A stretch of DNA of 64,000 nt. It comes from Hydrogenophaga flava NBRC 102514 (lineage in GTDB: Bacteria > Pseudomonadota > Gammaproteobacteria > Burkholderiales > Burkholderiaceae_C). Shown piece after piece: positions 42,947 to 52,019 of the stretch. Numbering within the stretch: the stretch's first letter is position 1; each line of letters starts with the position of its first letter. Where the stretch lies: the NCBI RefSeq assembly GCF_001571145.1, contig NZ_BCTF01000015.1:84501-148500 (forward strand), read 5' to 3'. The translations under genes were made by a program, and so were the position numbers. Below the pieces are notes generated by a model, which saw only the letters and a program-made list of their open reading frames with translations, had not been told where the DNA came from and did not search any database.

Positions 42947-44569
42947 ATGAAGCAAGGTCTGTCGCTGCGGGTGTCGCAGCACCTCGCGCTGACGCCGCAA
43001 CTGCAGCAGTCGATCCGACTGTTGCAACTGTCCACGCTGGAGATGGCGCAGGAGGTCGAGCAGATGCTCGACGAGAACCCGTTCCTGGAACGGGGCGAGG
43101 AGGTGGCCGACCGCGAAGATTTCGGCGTGCAGACCGCAGACGCACCGGTGGTCGCCGGCGAGCAGCTGGAAGAAGCGGCGCAGCCGGTGGTCGAGCCGCG
43201 CAGCGCGGAGCCGGACACCCGTGCCACCCAGGCCGACAGCGCGGACAGCAGCAGCGACGACGTGGAGAGCCGGCTGGACGGCGCGGCCCCGGTCGAAGAG
43301 AGCTGGGAAGGCGACGGCACCGTCGAGATGGCGCCCGACGACAGCGAGTGGGGTGGCGATGCGCCGGCCCGCAACAGTGGTTCCGGCGGTGACGACGACG
43401 ACACCGCCACCGCGTCCGACCTGGCGCGCGTGCCGGTCAGCCTGCAGGACCACTTGCACGATCAGGCCCGCTGCCTGCGCCTGTCCGACGAGGACGGCGC
43501 GGCGCTGTACTTCCTGATCGAATCGCTCAACGACGACGGCTACCTGGACGACAGCCTGACCGAACTGGCGCGCGCCTGCTGGCGCCTGACCGCCGGCCGG
43601 CCGGCCGACGAAGAACCGCGTTTCGATGAGGTCGAGGCGATCGAGCAGCGCCTGGGCACTGCACTGCAGTGGTTGCAGCAGATGGAGCCCACGGGCGTGG
43701 GTGCACGCGACCTGGGCGAGTGCCTGCGGCTGCAGATCATGGACCTGCGCAACACGCCGGCGGCCCGCGCGGCGCTGGCGATCTGCGAGCAGCCGCTGGA
43801 GCTGATGGCCAAGCGCGACATCAAGCGTCTGTGCGCCGCCACTGGCCACGACGACGAGACCGTGCGCGCGGCGCTGGCCCTGATCGCGCGCCTGGAACCC
43901 AAGCCGGGTCGGCGCTTCGTCGACGTCGAACGCAACGTGGTGGTGCCCGACGTGATCGTCACCCGCGCCGGTCGCGGCTTCAAGGTCTCGCTCAACGCCG
44001 AGGTGATGCCGCGCCTGCGCGTGCACGACGTCTATGCCAATGCCCTGCGAGGGGGGCGGCGCGAGGCCGGCGGCGAAGCGGGCCACGCGGCCATGCAGCA
44101 GCGGCTGCAGGAAGCGCGCTGGTTCATCAAGAACATCCAGCAGCGCTTCGACACCATCCTGCGCGTGTCCTCGGCCATCGTCGAGCGCCAGCGCAACTTC
44201 TTCATGCACGGCGAACTCGCCATGCGCCCGCTGGTGCTGCGCGAGATCGCCGACGAGCTGGGCCTGCACGAGTCCACCATCAGCCGCGTGACCACGGCCA
44301 AGTACATGGCCACGCCGTTCGGCACCTACGAACTCAAGTATTTCTTCGGCTCCAGCCTGGGCACCGAGACCGGCGGCAACGCGTCGAGCACGGCGGTGCG
44401 CGCCCTGCTCAAGCAGTTCATCGCGTCCGAAGAGCCGTCCAAGCCGCTGTCGGACAACCAGCTCTCGGACCTGCTCAAGGAGCAGGGCATCGAGTGCGCG
44501 CGTCGCACGGTAGCGAAATACCGCGAGGCGCTGCGCATCGCGCCGGCGAACCTGAGAAAAGCGCTTTGA
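42947..44569 (+). CDS. rpoN: RNA polymerase sigma-54 factor
   Basis: 540 residues. Region I is glutamine-rich (LTPQLQQSIRLLQL), region II is a long acidic linker (about 60-160), the core-binding domain follows, and the C-terminus holds the helix-turn-helix and the RpoN box ARRTVAKYRE, which reads the -24 element. Directs transcription of nitrogen and other regulons with enhancer-binding proteins. lptB is 12 bp upstream, as in most proteobacteria, but the usual downstream hpf and ptsN are replaced by a methyltransferase gene. Confidence 0.96.
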   Translation: MKQGLSLRVSQHLALTPQLQQSIRLLQLSTLEMAQEVEQMLDENPFLERGEEVADREDFGVQTADAPVVAGEQLEEAAQPVVEPRSAEPDTRATQADSADSSSDDVESRLDGAAPVEESWEGDGTVEMAPDDSEWGGDAPARNSGSGGDDDDTATASDLARVPVSLQDHLHDQARCLRLSDEDGAALYFLIESLNDDGYLDDSLTELARACWRLTAGRPADEEPRFDEVEAIEQRLGTALQWLQQMEPTGVGARDLGECLRLQIMDLRNTPAARAALAICEQPLELMAKRDIKRLCAATGHDDETVRAALALIARLEPKPGRRFVDVERNVVVPDVIVTRAGRGFKVSLNAEVMPRLRVHDVYANALRGGRREAGGEAGHAAMQQRLQEARWFIKNIQQRFDTILRVSSAIVERQRNFFMHGELAMRPLVLREIADELGLHESTISRVTTAKYMATPFGTYELKYFFGSSLGTETGGNASSTAVRALLKQFIASEEPSKPLSDNQLSDLLKEQGIECARRTVAKYREALRIAPANLRKAL

Positions 44570-45894
44570 ACTCCCTCTCCCTTTTCCTCCCCTGCGCCGC
44601 CGGCGTGGAGGACTTCCTGGCCGCCGAGGTCACCCGCATCACCGGTGAAACCGCGGTGCACAAGTGGCGGGCCGGCGTGGCGCTGCAGGCGTCCAGGCGC
44701 GATGCGCTCAAGCTCAACCTGCACTGCCGCCTGGCGCAGCGCGTGCTGGTGCAGCTCTGGCACGGCGGCTACCGCAGCGAGAACGATCTCTATGCCGCTG
44801 CCAGCGAGGTCGCCTGGGAGATCTGGTTCACGCCGCAGCAGACCATCAAGGTCGAGGTCACGGCGCAGCACAGCCCGCTCAAGAGCCTGAACTTCGCGGC
44901 GCTCAAGATCAAGGACGCGGTCTGCGACCGTTTCCGCGACAAGCGCGGCGAGCGGCCCAGCGTCAACACCACCTGGCCCGACGTGCGGCTCTACGCCCAC
45001 CTGACCACCGATACGGTCAGCCTCTACATCGACACCTCGGGCGAGCCGCTGTTCAAGCGCGGCTGGCGCGAGGACAAGGGGGACGCGCCGCTGAAGGAAA
45101 CGCTGGCCGCGGCCATGATTGCCGCCACCGGCTGGAACGGCGCCGAAGCCGAATCGCTGGACGACATCGTGCCGCTGTACGACCCCTGCTGTGGCAGCGG
45201 CACGGTGGCGATCGAGGCGGCGCAGATCGCGCTGCGGGTCGCACCCGGCCTGCAGCGGCGCTTTGCGTTCGAGAAGCTGCTGCCGTTCCAGCCACACGTC
45301 TGGCACGCGCTCAAGGACGAGGCCGCGAAGCAGCGCCGCGACTGGCCGGCCGGGCGCAAGCCCATCGTGTTCGGCAGCGACGTGGCCTTCCGCATGGTCG
45401 ACTTCGCGCAACGCAACGCCGAACGTGCGGGCGTGGCCTTTGCGATGGAGTTGCGCGGCGGCGACGCGCTGCAGCGCATGCCGCCGACCGACAAGCCCGG
45501 CGTGATGCTGCTGAACCCGCCCTATGGCGAGCGCATTGCGGCTGCCGGGGTGGCAGGGCAGAGCGCCCAGGTGCGGGCGGCCGAACGCGGTGCGCGTGCG
45601 CCCCGCACCTTCACCGTGGGTGCCAAGGCCGCTCCCGAGCCCGGCTTAGGCCGCGAGAGTGCCCAGATGGCCGATGGCAGCGACGGCAGCGATTTCTTCG
45701 CGCAGCTGGCCACGCACTGGAAGAGCCACTACGCGGGCTGGAGCGCCTGGCTGCTCACGCCCGACCTGAAGCTGCCGGGCAAGATGCGCTTCAAGGAGTC
45801 GCGCCGCGTGCCGCTGTGGAACGGTCCCATCGAGTGCCGGCTGTTCCGCTTCGACCTCACCGCGCGGCGCGCGCCGGCCGAGCCATCGGCATGA
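44566..45894 (+). CDS. THUMP-domain class I rRNA methyltransferase (RlmL-like)
   Basis: 442 residues: an N-terminal ferredoxin-like/THUMP region (about 1-165), then a SAM-binding core with DPCCGSGTVAIEA near residue 206 and the catalytic NPPYGER near 320, as in N2-guanine methyltransferases of the RlmL group. The only start fitting homology is TTG at 44566, overlapping the rpoN stop (TTGA), so it is probably translated by coupling. Residues of about 327-375 form an insertion of low complexity. 23S rRNA is the likely substrate. Confidence 0.85.
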   Translation: MNSLSLFLPCAAGVEDFLAAEVTRITGETAVHKWRAGVALQASRRDALKLNLHCRLAQRVLVQLWHGGYRSENDLYAAASEVAWEIWFTPQQTIKVEVTAQHSPLKSLNFAALKIKDAVCDRFRDKRGERPSVNTTWPDVRLYAHLTTDTVSLYIDTSGEPLFKRGWREDKGDAPLKETLAAAMIAATGWNGAEAESLDDIVPLYDPCCGSGTVAIEAAQIALRVAPGLQRRFAFEKLLPFQPHVWHALKDEAAKQRRDWPAGRKPIVFGSDVAFRMVDFAQRNAERAGVAFAMELRGGDALQRMPPTDKPGVMLLNPPYGERIAAAGVAGQSAQVRAAERGARAPRTFTVGAKAAPEPGLGRESAQMADGSDGSDFFAQLATHWKSHYAGWSAWLLTPDLKLPGKMRFKESRRVPLWNGPIECRLFRFDLTARRAPAEPSA

Positions 45895-46328
45895 CCGCCT
45901 CGCCGACGGTGCTGGTGCTCGACACCAACGTCGTGCTCGACCTGTTCGTTTACGAAGACCCGGCCACGGTGCTGCTGCGCGAGCGGCTGGCCGATGCGCA
46001 GACGCGCTGGCTGGCGACGCCGGTGATGCGCGAGGAATTGCGGCGCGTGCTGGACTACCCGCAGGTGGACAAGCGCCTGGCGTCCCGTGCCCTGACCGCC
46101 GACGGCGTGCTGGCGGCGTTCGACGCACGTGTGCAGATCGTGGACTTGGCGCCCAAGGCGCCCTACACCTGCAAGGACGGCGACGACCAGCAGTTCATCG
46201 ACCTCGCGGTGCAACACCGCGCCACGCTGCTGAGCAAGGACAAGGCGGTGCTGTGCATGCGCAAGCGGCTGGCCACGCTCGGCGTGGCCGTCGGCCGGCA
46301 GTGGCCGGCGTGTCCACCGGGCGCCTGA
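45891..46328 (+). CDS. PIN-domain ribonuclease-like protein
   Basis: 145 residues with the PIN acidic residues: D11 in LVLDTNVVLDLF, Glu in MREELRRVL and Asp in KDGDDQQFIDLA. Such proteins are often toxins of toxin-antitoxin pairs. No small antitoxin gene is adjacent: it overlaps the rRNA methyltransferase by ATGA and is followed by a convergent gene. It may therefore be an RNA-processing enzyme tied to its methyltransferase neighbour, which is inference. Catalytic residues appear complete. Confidence 0.85.
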   Translation: MTASPTVLVLDTNVVLDLFVYEDPATVLLRERLADAQTRWLATPVMREELRRVLDYPQVDKRLASRALTADGVLAAFDARVQIVDLAPKAPYTCKDGDDQQFIDLAVQHRATLLSKDKAVLCMRKRLATLGVAVGRQWPACPPGA

Positions 46329-46331
46329 CCC

Positions 46332-47951
46332 TCAGACCTGCGCAAACTGCTCGGCGCTGGCGCTGGGCCAGTAGGTGGTGAACACCGCGTGCAGGCCCTG
46401 GATGTCGCCCAGCAGCGCACCAGGCGCCACGGTGGGCAGCAGGTTGGACAGCAGCCGGACCTCGTTCTCGTTCACGCGGCGCACGATGTGCTGGGCGCTG
46501 ATTTCGCCCGGATGCTGCAGCCCGGCGGCCTGCACCAGCTCCTGCAGGGCCTTGAGGGTGTTCTGGTGGAAGTTGAAAACCCGTGTGGCCTTGTCGGGCA
46601 CCACCAGGGCCTGCTGGCGCAGCGGGTCCTGCGTGCTGACGCCGGTCGGGCACTGGCCGGTGTGGCAGCTCTGGGCCTGGATGCAGCCCAGCGCGAACAT
46701 GAAGCCGCGCGCGCTGTTGCACCAGTCGGCGCCGATGGCCATGGCGCGCGCGATGTCGAAAGCGCTGACGATCTTGCCCGAGGCGCCGATCTTGATGCGG
46801 TCGCGCAGGTTCACGCCCACCAGGGTGTTGTGCACCAGGCGCAGGCCTTCCTGCAGCGGCGCGCCGACGTGGTCGGTGAACTCCAGCGGCGCGGCGCCGG
46901 TGCCGCCCTCCGCGCCGTCGACCACGATGAAGTCGGGCGTTAGGCCGGTCTCCTGCATCGCCTTGACGATGGCGAACCACTCCCAGGGGTGGCCGATGCA
47001 GAGCTTGAAACCGGTGGGCTTGCCGCCCGAGAGCTCGCGCAGGTGGGCGATGAAACGCAGCATCTCGATGGGCGTGGCGAACGCGCTGTGCGCCGCCGGC
47101 GAGATGCAGTCCTGGCCCATCGGCACCCCGCGCGCGGCCGCGATTTCCGGCGTGACCTTGGGGCCGGGCAGCACCCCGCCGTGGCCCGGCTTGGCGCCCT
47201 GGCTGAGCTTGAGCTCGATCATCTTCACCTGCGGGTCGAGCGCGTTGGCCTTGAACCTGTCCTCGTTGAAGCGGCCCTGTTCGTCGCGGCAGCCGAAGTA
47301 GCCCGAACCGATTTCCCAGACCAGGTCGCCACCGTGCAGCCGGTGCCAGCTGCTGATGGAGCCTTCGCCCGTGTCGTGGGCAAAGCGCCCCTGCTTCGCG
47401 CCGCTGTTGAGCGCCTGGATGGCGTTGGCCGAGAGCGCACCGAAGCTCATGGCCGAGATGTTGAACACGCTGGCCTCGTAGGGCTGGGCGCAGGCCGGGC
47501 CGCCGATGGTGATGCGGAAGTCGTGCGAGGCCAGGTGGGTCGGGGCCAGCGAGTGGTTCAGCCACTCGTGGCCATCGGCCTTGACATCGAGCTGGGTGCC
47601 GAAGGGCCGCTTGTCGGTCTCGCCCTTGGCGCGCGCACAGGCCAGGCTGCGCTGGCTGCGCGAGAACGGCGCGGCCTCGGTGTCGCCTTCGATGAAGTAC
47701 TGGCGCATCTCGGGCCGGATTTTTTCCAGCATGAAGCGCAGGTGGCCGATGACGGGGTAGTTGCGCAGCACCGCGCTCTTGGTCTGGCGCAGGTCCCGGT
47801 AACCCAGGATCGAGAGGCCGGTGAACACCAGGAGCCAGAAACCGCCGATGCCGAAGCCGACCAGGGTGAACAGGCTCAGCAGGGCGCACACCACGCACAG
47901 CGCAAGCGCGGTGTACCGCACGGGATAGAGGGCGTTGAGGCGGTCGAGCAT
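46332..47951 (-). CDS. FMN-binding glutamate synthase-family protein, membrane anchored
   Basis: 539 residues with two N-terminal transmembrane helices (about 13-33 and 38-57), then a glutamate-synthase central domain binding FMN and a 3Fe-4S cluster; the cysteine motif C-x5-C-x4-C is seen in GCIQAQSCHTGQCPTG. No glutamine amidotransferase domain is fused, so it is not a full GOGAT. The reaction it carries out is unknown. I started at the ATG at 47951, where the helices begin. Confidence 0.85.
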   Translation of the reverse strand: MLDRLNALYPVRYTALALCVVCALLSLFTLVGFGIGGFWLLVFTGLSILGYRDLRQTKSAVLRNYPVIGHLRFMLEKIRPEMRQYFIEGDTEAAPFSRSQRSLACARAKGETDKRPFGTQLDVKADGHEWLNHSLAPTHLASHDFRITIGGPACAQPYEASVFNISAMSFGALSANAIQALNSGAKQGRFAHDTGEGSISSWHRLHGGDLVWEIGSGYFGCRDEQGRFNEDRFKANALDPQVKMIELKLSQGAKPGHGGVLPGPKVTPEIAAARGVPMGQDCISPAAHSAFATPIEMLRFIAHLRELSGGKPTGFKLCIGHPWEWFAIVKAMQETGLTPDFIVVDGAEGGTGAAPLEFTDHVGAPLQEGLRLVHNTLVGVNLRDRIKIGASGKIVSAFDIARAMAIGADWCNSARGFMFALGCIQAQSCHTGQCPTGVSTQDPLRQQALVVPDKATRVFNFHQNTLKALQELVQAAGLQHPGEISAQHIVRRVNENEVRLLSNLLPTVAPGALLGDIQGLHAVFTTYWPSASAEQFAQV

Positions 47952-48013
47952 GTCGGGAGTCCTGGGTGGCGCGGCTACACTGGCCCGCATCTTAAGACCC
48001 CACCCCCGACACG

Positions 48014-48793
<780 letters not shown>

Positions 48794-48811
48794 GCGCCAC
48801 CCGGAGGGGGC

Positions 48812-49987
48812 TCAGCCGCCTTCCGGCCCCTGGGCCGTGAGCTCGAACGCGGCCTCGGCGCACACCTCGCCGTTGACCTGCAGCTCGATGCGGTGCCAGC
48901 CCGGGTAGAGGGTGCGGGTGGTGACCGGGCGCAGGCTGTGGCGCTTGCTCAGGGTGCAGCGTTCGCCCGGCGCCAGCACCAGTTTCCAGCCCTTGAACAC
49001 CTTGGGGCTGGTGCCGCCGTTGGCGCGCACGTGGTGCACCAGGTAGTCGATCACCAGGGTCTGCGGGGTCGCCGCCGTGCTGTGCAGTTGCGCTTGCAGT
49101 CCGATGTCTCCGCCGACGGCGGCACGGCTCGCTGACAGCTGCAGCCGGGACTCGCCCTCCAGTCCGCGCGCCAGGCCCCAGGCCGCCAGGGTGGGCGCGT
49201 GCCCTTGTTTGATCAGGCTGCGGCTGGCGTGGCGCAGCAGCGCCTCCCGCTGCGCGCCCGCGCTGGGCCGGTGGGTCTGCACCCAGGCTGCGACCAGGTC
49301 CGGATGGTCTTTGGCGATGTCGTTGAGGTGGTTGGCGACGCTGCGTCGCACATAGGCACTGGGGTCGTCCTGCAGGGCGAGCAGCAGGGGCAGCGTCGGC
49401 GCCGGATCGGCCACCAGCGCCTGCAGCCGCAGGCCCCAGGGCAGGCGGGGGCGCGAGCCTTCGCTGACCAGCCGGCGCACGTGGGCGCTGGGATCATGAA
49501 CCCACTGCGCCAGCGTGGCGAACACGGCGTCGGGATGGCGCTGGATGAACGGGCGGATCGCGAACTCGGACGAGAAACGCTGGGTCAGGGCGTGCAGGCA
49601 GGCCAGGGCACGGGGCACGTCGTCCATGCCGCGCCGCGCCACGAACTCCGCCAGCGACCAGACCACCCAGCCGCGCAGGCCGGGTTCGTCGGCCTCGCCG
49701 TGTTCGTTGTTGGCCAGACCCACCGGTTCGCCCTCGGCGTCTAGCGGGGTCGGTGGCGCGAGGCTGGCCTCGATCAGGTCCGCGGCGTGTGCGAAACGGT
49801 CCGGCAGCGTGGCCTCCAGGGCGTCGGCCAGCTGCATCGCGCGGGCCTTGAATTCGAGCGCGTCGAGCCCGCTGGCCGCCTGTTGCTCGAACGCGGCGCG
49901 GTTGAAGCGGCGCCACACGCGCTGCAGGTGGCGGCCCGCGGTGTCGACGGTGCGGGCGCTGATCAGGTTCTTGAACGGCTCGGCCAT
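48812..49987 (-). CDS. AlkD-like DNA alkylation repair protein
   Basis: 391 residues rich in HEAT-like repeats (WVHDPSAHVRRLVSEGSRPRLPWG and LQDDPSAYVRRSVANHLNDIAKDHPDLV), the fold of AlkC/AlkD DNA glycosylases, which remove alkylated bases. A C-terminal beta-rich region (about 290-391) is additional. I started at the ATG at 49987 (MAEPFKNLI). It follows pncC by 8 bp and probably ends the minus-strand operon. Whether it has glycosylase activity is unproven. Confidence 0.8.
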   Translation of the reverse strand: MAEPFKNLISARTVDTAGRHLQRVWRRFNRAAFEQQAASGLDALEFKARAMQLADALEATLPDRFAHAADLIEASLAPPTPLDAEGEPVGLANNEHGEADEPGLRGWVVWSLAEFVARRGMDDVPRALACLHALTQRFSSEFAIRPFIQRHPDAVFATLAQWVHDPSAHVRRLVSEGSRPRLPWGLRLQALVADPAPTLPLLLALQDDPSAYVRRSVANHLNDIAKDHPDLVAAWVQTHRPSAGAQREALLRHASRSLIKQGHAPTLAAWGLARGLEGESRLQLSASRAAVGGDIGLQAQLHSTAATPQTLVIDYLVHHVRANGGTSPKVFKGWKLVLAPGERCTLSKRHSLRPVTTRTLYPGWHRIELQVNGEVCAEAAFELTAQGPEGG

Positions 49988-49995
49988 GCCGCGGC

Positions 49996-50484
49996 TCAGG
50001 GGTGTTGCGACAGCCGCCGCAGCAGCCCGTCCAGCGCATGCGCCACAGTCGCCTGCCGCACGGCGGCGCGGTCGCCGTCGAAGCGCCGGTGCTCGGTGAA
50101 CACCCCTTCGGGCGTGGCCCAGCCGAACCAGACCGTGCCCACCGGCTTGTCGGCGCTGCCGCCCGTGGGGCCGGCGATGCCGGTGACCGCCACCGACCAG
50201 TGCGCGTGCGCGTTCGCCACCGCGCCCGCGGCCATGGCGCGGGCCACCGCCTCGCTGACCGCACCGTGCGCCTCGATCAGCGCCGCCGGCACGCCCAGCA
50301 GCTCGCACTTGGCGGCGTTGGAATAGGTGACGAAGCCGCGCTCGAACCAGTCGCTGGAGCCGCTGATCTCGGTGCAGGCGCCAGCGATCAGGCCGCCGGT
50401 GCAGCTCTCGGCGGTGGCCATCATCTGCTCGCGCGCGCGCAGGGCGACGGCCAGCTGTTCCACCAGGGTCGGAATGGGGTGCAT
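49996..50484 (-). CDS. pncC: Nicotinamide-nucleotide amidase (CinA C-terminal domain)
   Basis: 162 residues, a stand-alone CinA C-terminal domain. Deamidates nicotinamide mononucleotide, returning NAD breakdown product to NAD synthesis. Motifs TAESCTGGLIAG, GSSDWFERGFVTYSN and GIAGPTGGSADKPVGTVWFG are conserved. The N-terminal CinA part is absent, as in many proteobacteria. It follows pgpA by 4 bp in a tight operon. Confidence 0.93.
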   Translation of the reverse strand: MHPIPTLVEQLAVALRAREQMMATAESCTGGLIAGACTEISGSSDWFERGFVTYSNAAKCELLGVPAALIEAHGAVSEAVARAMAAGAVANAHAHWSVAVTGIAGPTGGSADKPVGTVWFGWATPEGVFTEHRRFDGDRAAVRQATVAHALDGLLRRLSQHP

Positions 50485-50488
50485 GGGG

Positions 50489-51019
50489 TCAGTACTTCCA
50501 GAGGGCGATCACGAGCAGCGTGCACAGGGCGGCGGCAAAGTCGTCGAGCAGGATGCCGAAGCCGCCGCGCGGGCCGAAGCCCTTGAAGGTGCGGTCGGCC
50601 CAGGCCATGGGGCCCACCTTGACGGCGTCGAACAGCCGGAACAGCGCAAAGGCGATGAGCTGGCCCCAGAAGCCCGTGGGCATGACCAGCCAGAGCACCA
50701 GCCAGAACGCGACCACCTCGTCCCAGACGATGTGGCCGGAGTCGGCGATGCGCATGTGCCGTGCGGTGACGGTGCAGGCCCACCAGCCGACGAGGGTGGC
50801 GGCCCCGATCAGCGCCGCCCAGCGCAGGTCGGTCATGAATGGCTGCAGCAGCACGAACGCCGCCCAGGCCCAGAGCGTGCCGACGGTGCCTGGCGCGGCG
50901 CGCGACAGGCCCGAACCGGCGCCCAGGGCGATGAAGTGCGCCGGGTGGGCGAGCAGGAATTTCAGGTCGGGCCGGTGAATGACCGGTGGAGGGGCGTCGG
51001 CGGCCAGGGTCTCGGACAT
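50489..51019 (-). CDS. pgpA: Phosphatidylglycerophosphatase A
   Basis: A 176-residue inner-membrane enzyme that removes phosphate from phosphatidylglycerophosphate to make phosphatidylglycerol. The motifs GSGLSRAAPGTVGTL near the start, DSGHIVWDEVVAFW and the acidic LLDDFAAALCTLLV near the end are typical. It lies between thiL and pncC on the same strand, with 33 bp to thiL and 4 bp to pncC. A thiL-pgpA-pncC order is common in related genomes. Confidence 0.95.
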   Translation of the reverse strand: MSETLAADAPPPVIHRPDLKFLLAHPAHFIALGAGSGLSRAAPGTVGTLWAWAAFVLLQPFMTDLRWAALIGAATLVGWWACTVTARHMRIADSGHIVWDEVVAFWLVLWLVMPTGFWGQLIAFALFRLFDAVKVGPMAWADRTFKGFGPRGGFGILLDDFAAALCTLLVIALWKY

Positions 51020-51052
51020 GGCCGGATTATGGGTCCCGCGCCGGCCCCGGAT

Positions 51053-52015
51053 TCAGGCGAAGTGGTCGTAGCTGCGTGCGCTCATCGGCCGCGCGCGGCC
51101 GTCCGGCCCGAGCAGGCGCAGCCCTGCTTCGGCGGTGATGCGGCCGATGCGCTGCACCGGGGTGTCGGTGGCCGCGCCCGCGCGCAGGACATCGTCCCGC
51201 GCCGACGCGGGAGCGGTGAACAGCAGCTCGTAGTCGTCCCCGCCGTTGAGCAGACACTCCAGGCGGTCCGCGTCGGCCAGTGGCTGCAGCGCTGGCGCCA
51301 CCGGCAGCGCGGCCAGGTCGATCTCTGCGCCGACGCCGCTGGCCGCCAGGATGTGGCCGATGTCGCCCGCCAATCCGTCGCTGAGGTCGATGGCGGCGTG
51401 CGCCACGCCGGCCAGTGCCGCGCCCAGGGCCAGCCGGGGTGTCGGCCGCTCCAGCCGCTGGCGGCACAGGGTCTCGTCGGTCGGCGCCGCCAGCGCCCAG
51501 CCGGTGCCGCGCAGGCGCTCCAGCGCCAGCCGGGCCTCGCCGGTGCGCCCGCTCAGCCAGAGCTCGTCTCCGGCCCGGGCGGCGTCGCGGCGCAGCGCCT
51601 GGCCCGGTGCCACCTCGCCGAACACGGTGATGCAGAGGTTCAGCGGGCCGCGCGTGGTGTCGCCGCCCACCAGCGGACAGCCGTGCGCATCGGCCAGGGC
51701 CAGCAGGCCGTCGGAGAAGCTCGCCAGCCAGCCGTCGTCGGCCTGGGGCAGGGCCAGTGCCAGCGTGAAGCCCAGCGGCCGGGCGCCCATGGCGGCGAGG
51801 TCGCTGAGATTGACGGCCAGCGCCTTGTGGCCGAGGGTTCGGGGGTTCACGTCGGGGAAAAAGTGGCGGCCCTCGACCAGCATGTCGCTGGAGATGGCGA
51901 GCTGGTGGCCGGGGCTGGGCGTCAGCAGGGCGCAGTCGTCGCCGATGCCCAGCGCCACCGCAGGCCCGGACTTCGCGCGCTGGAAATGCCGGCGGATCAG
52001 CTCGAACTCGCCCAC
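51053..52015 (-). CDS. thiL: Thiamine-phosphate kinase
   Basis: 320 residues. Converts thiamine phosphate to thiamine pyrophosphate with ATP, the last step of the pathway. Motifs GIGDDCALL, ISSDMLVEGRHF, GGDTTRGP and IDLSDGLAGDI match the family. It lies 4 bp after the SpecificRecomb-family gene in the minus-strand operon. No thiamine riboswitch is evident near it. Confidence 0.95.
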   Translation of the reverse strand: MGEFELIRRHFQRAKSGPAVALGIGDDCALLTPSPGHQLAISSDMLVEGRHFFPDVNPRTLGHKALAVNLSDLAAMGARPLGFTLALALPQADDGWLASFSDGLLALADAHGCPLVGGDTTRGPLNLCITVFGEVAPGQALRRDAARAGDELWLSGRTGEARLALERLRGTGWALAAPTDETLCRQRLERPTPRLALGAALAGVAHAAIDLSDGLAGDIGHILAASGVGAEIDLAALPVAPALQPLADADRLECLLNGGDDYELLFTAPASARDDVLRAGAATDTPVQRIGRITAEAGLRLLGPDGRARPMSARSYDHFA

Positions 52016-52019
52016 GCCG

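Noticed and set aside
45891..46328. Complete toxin-antitoxin locus
   Set aside because: No small antitoxin frame on either side; only a lone PIN protein.
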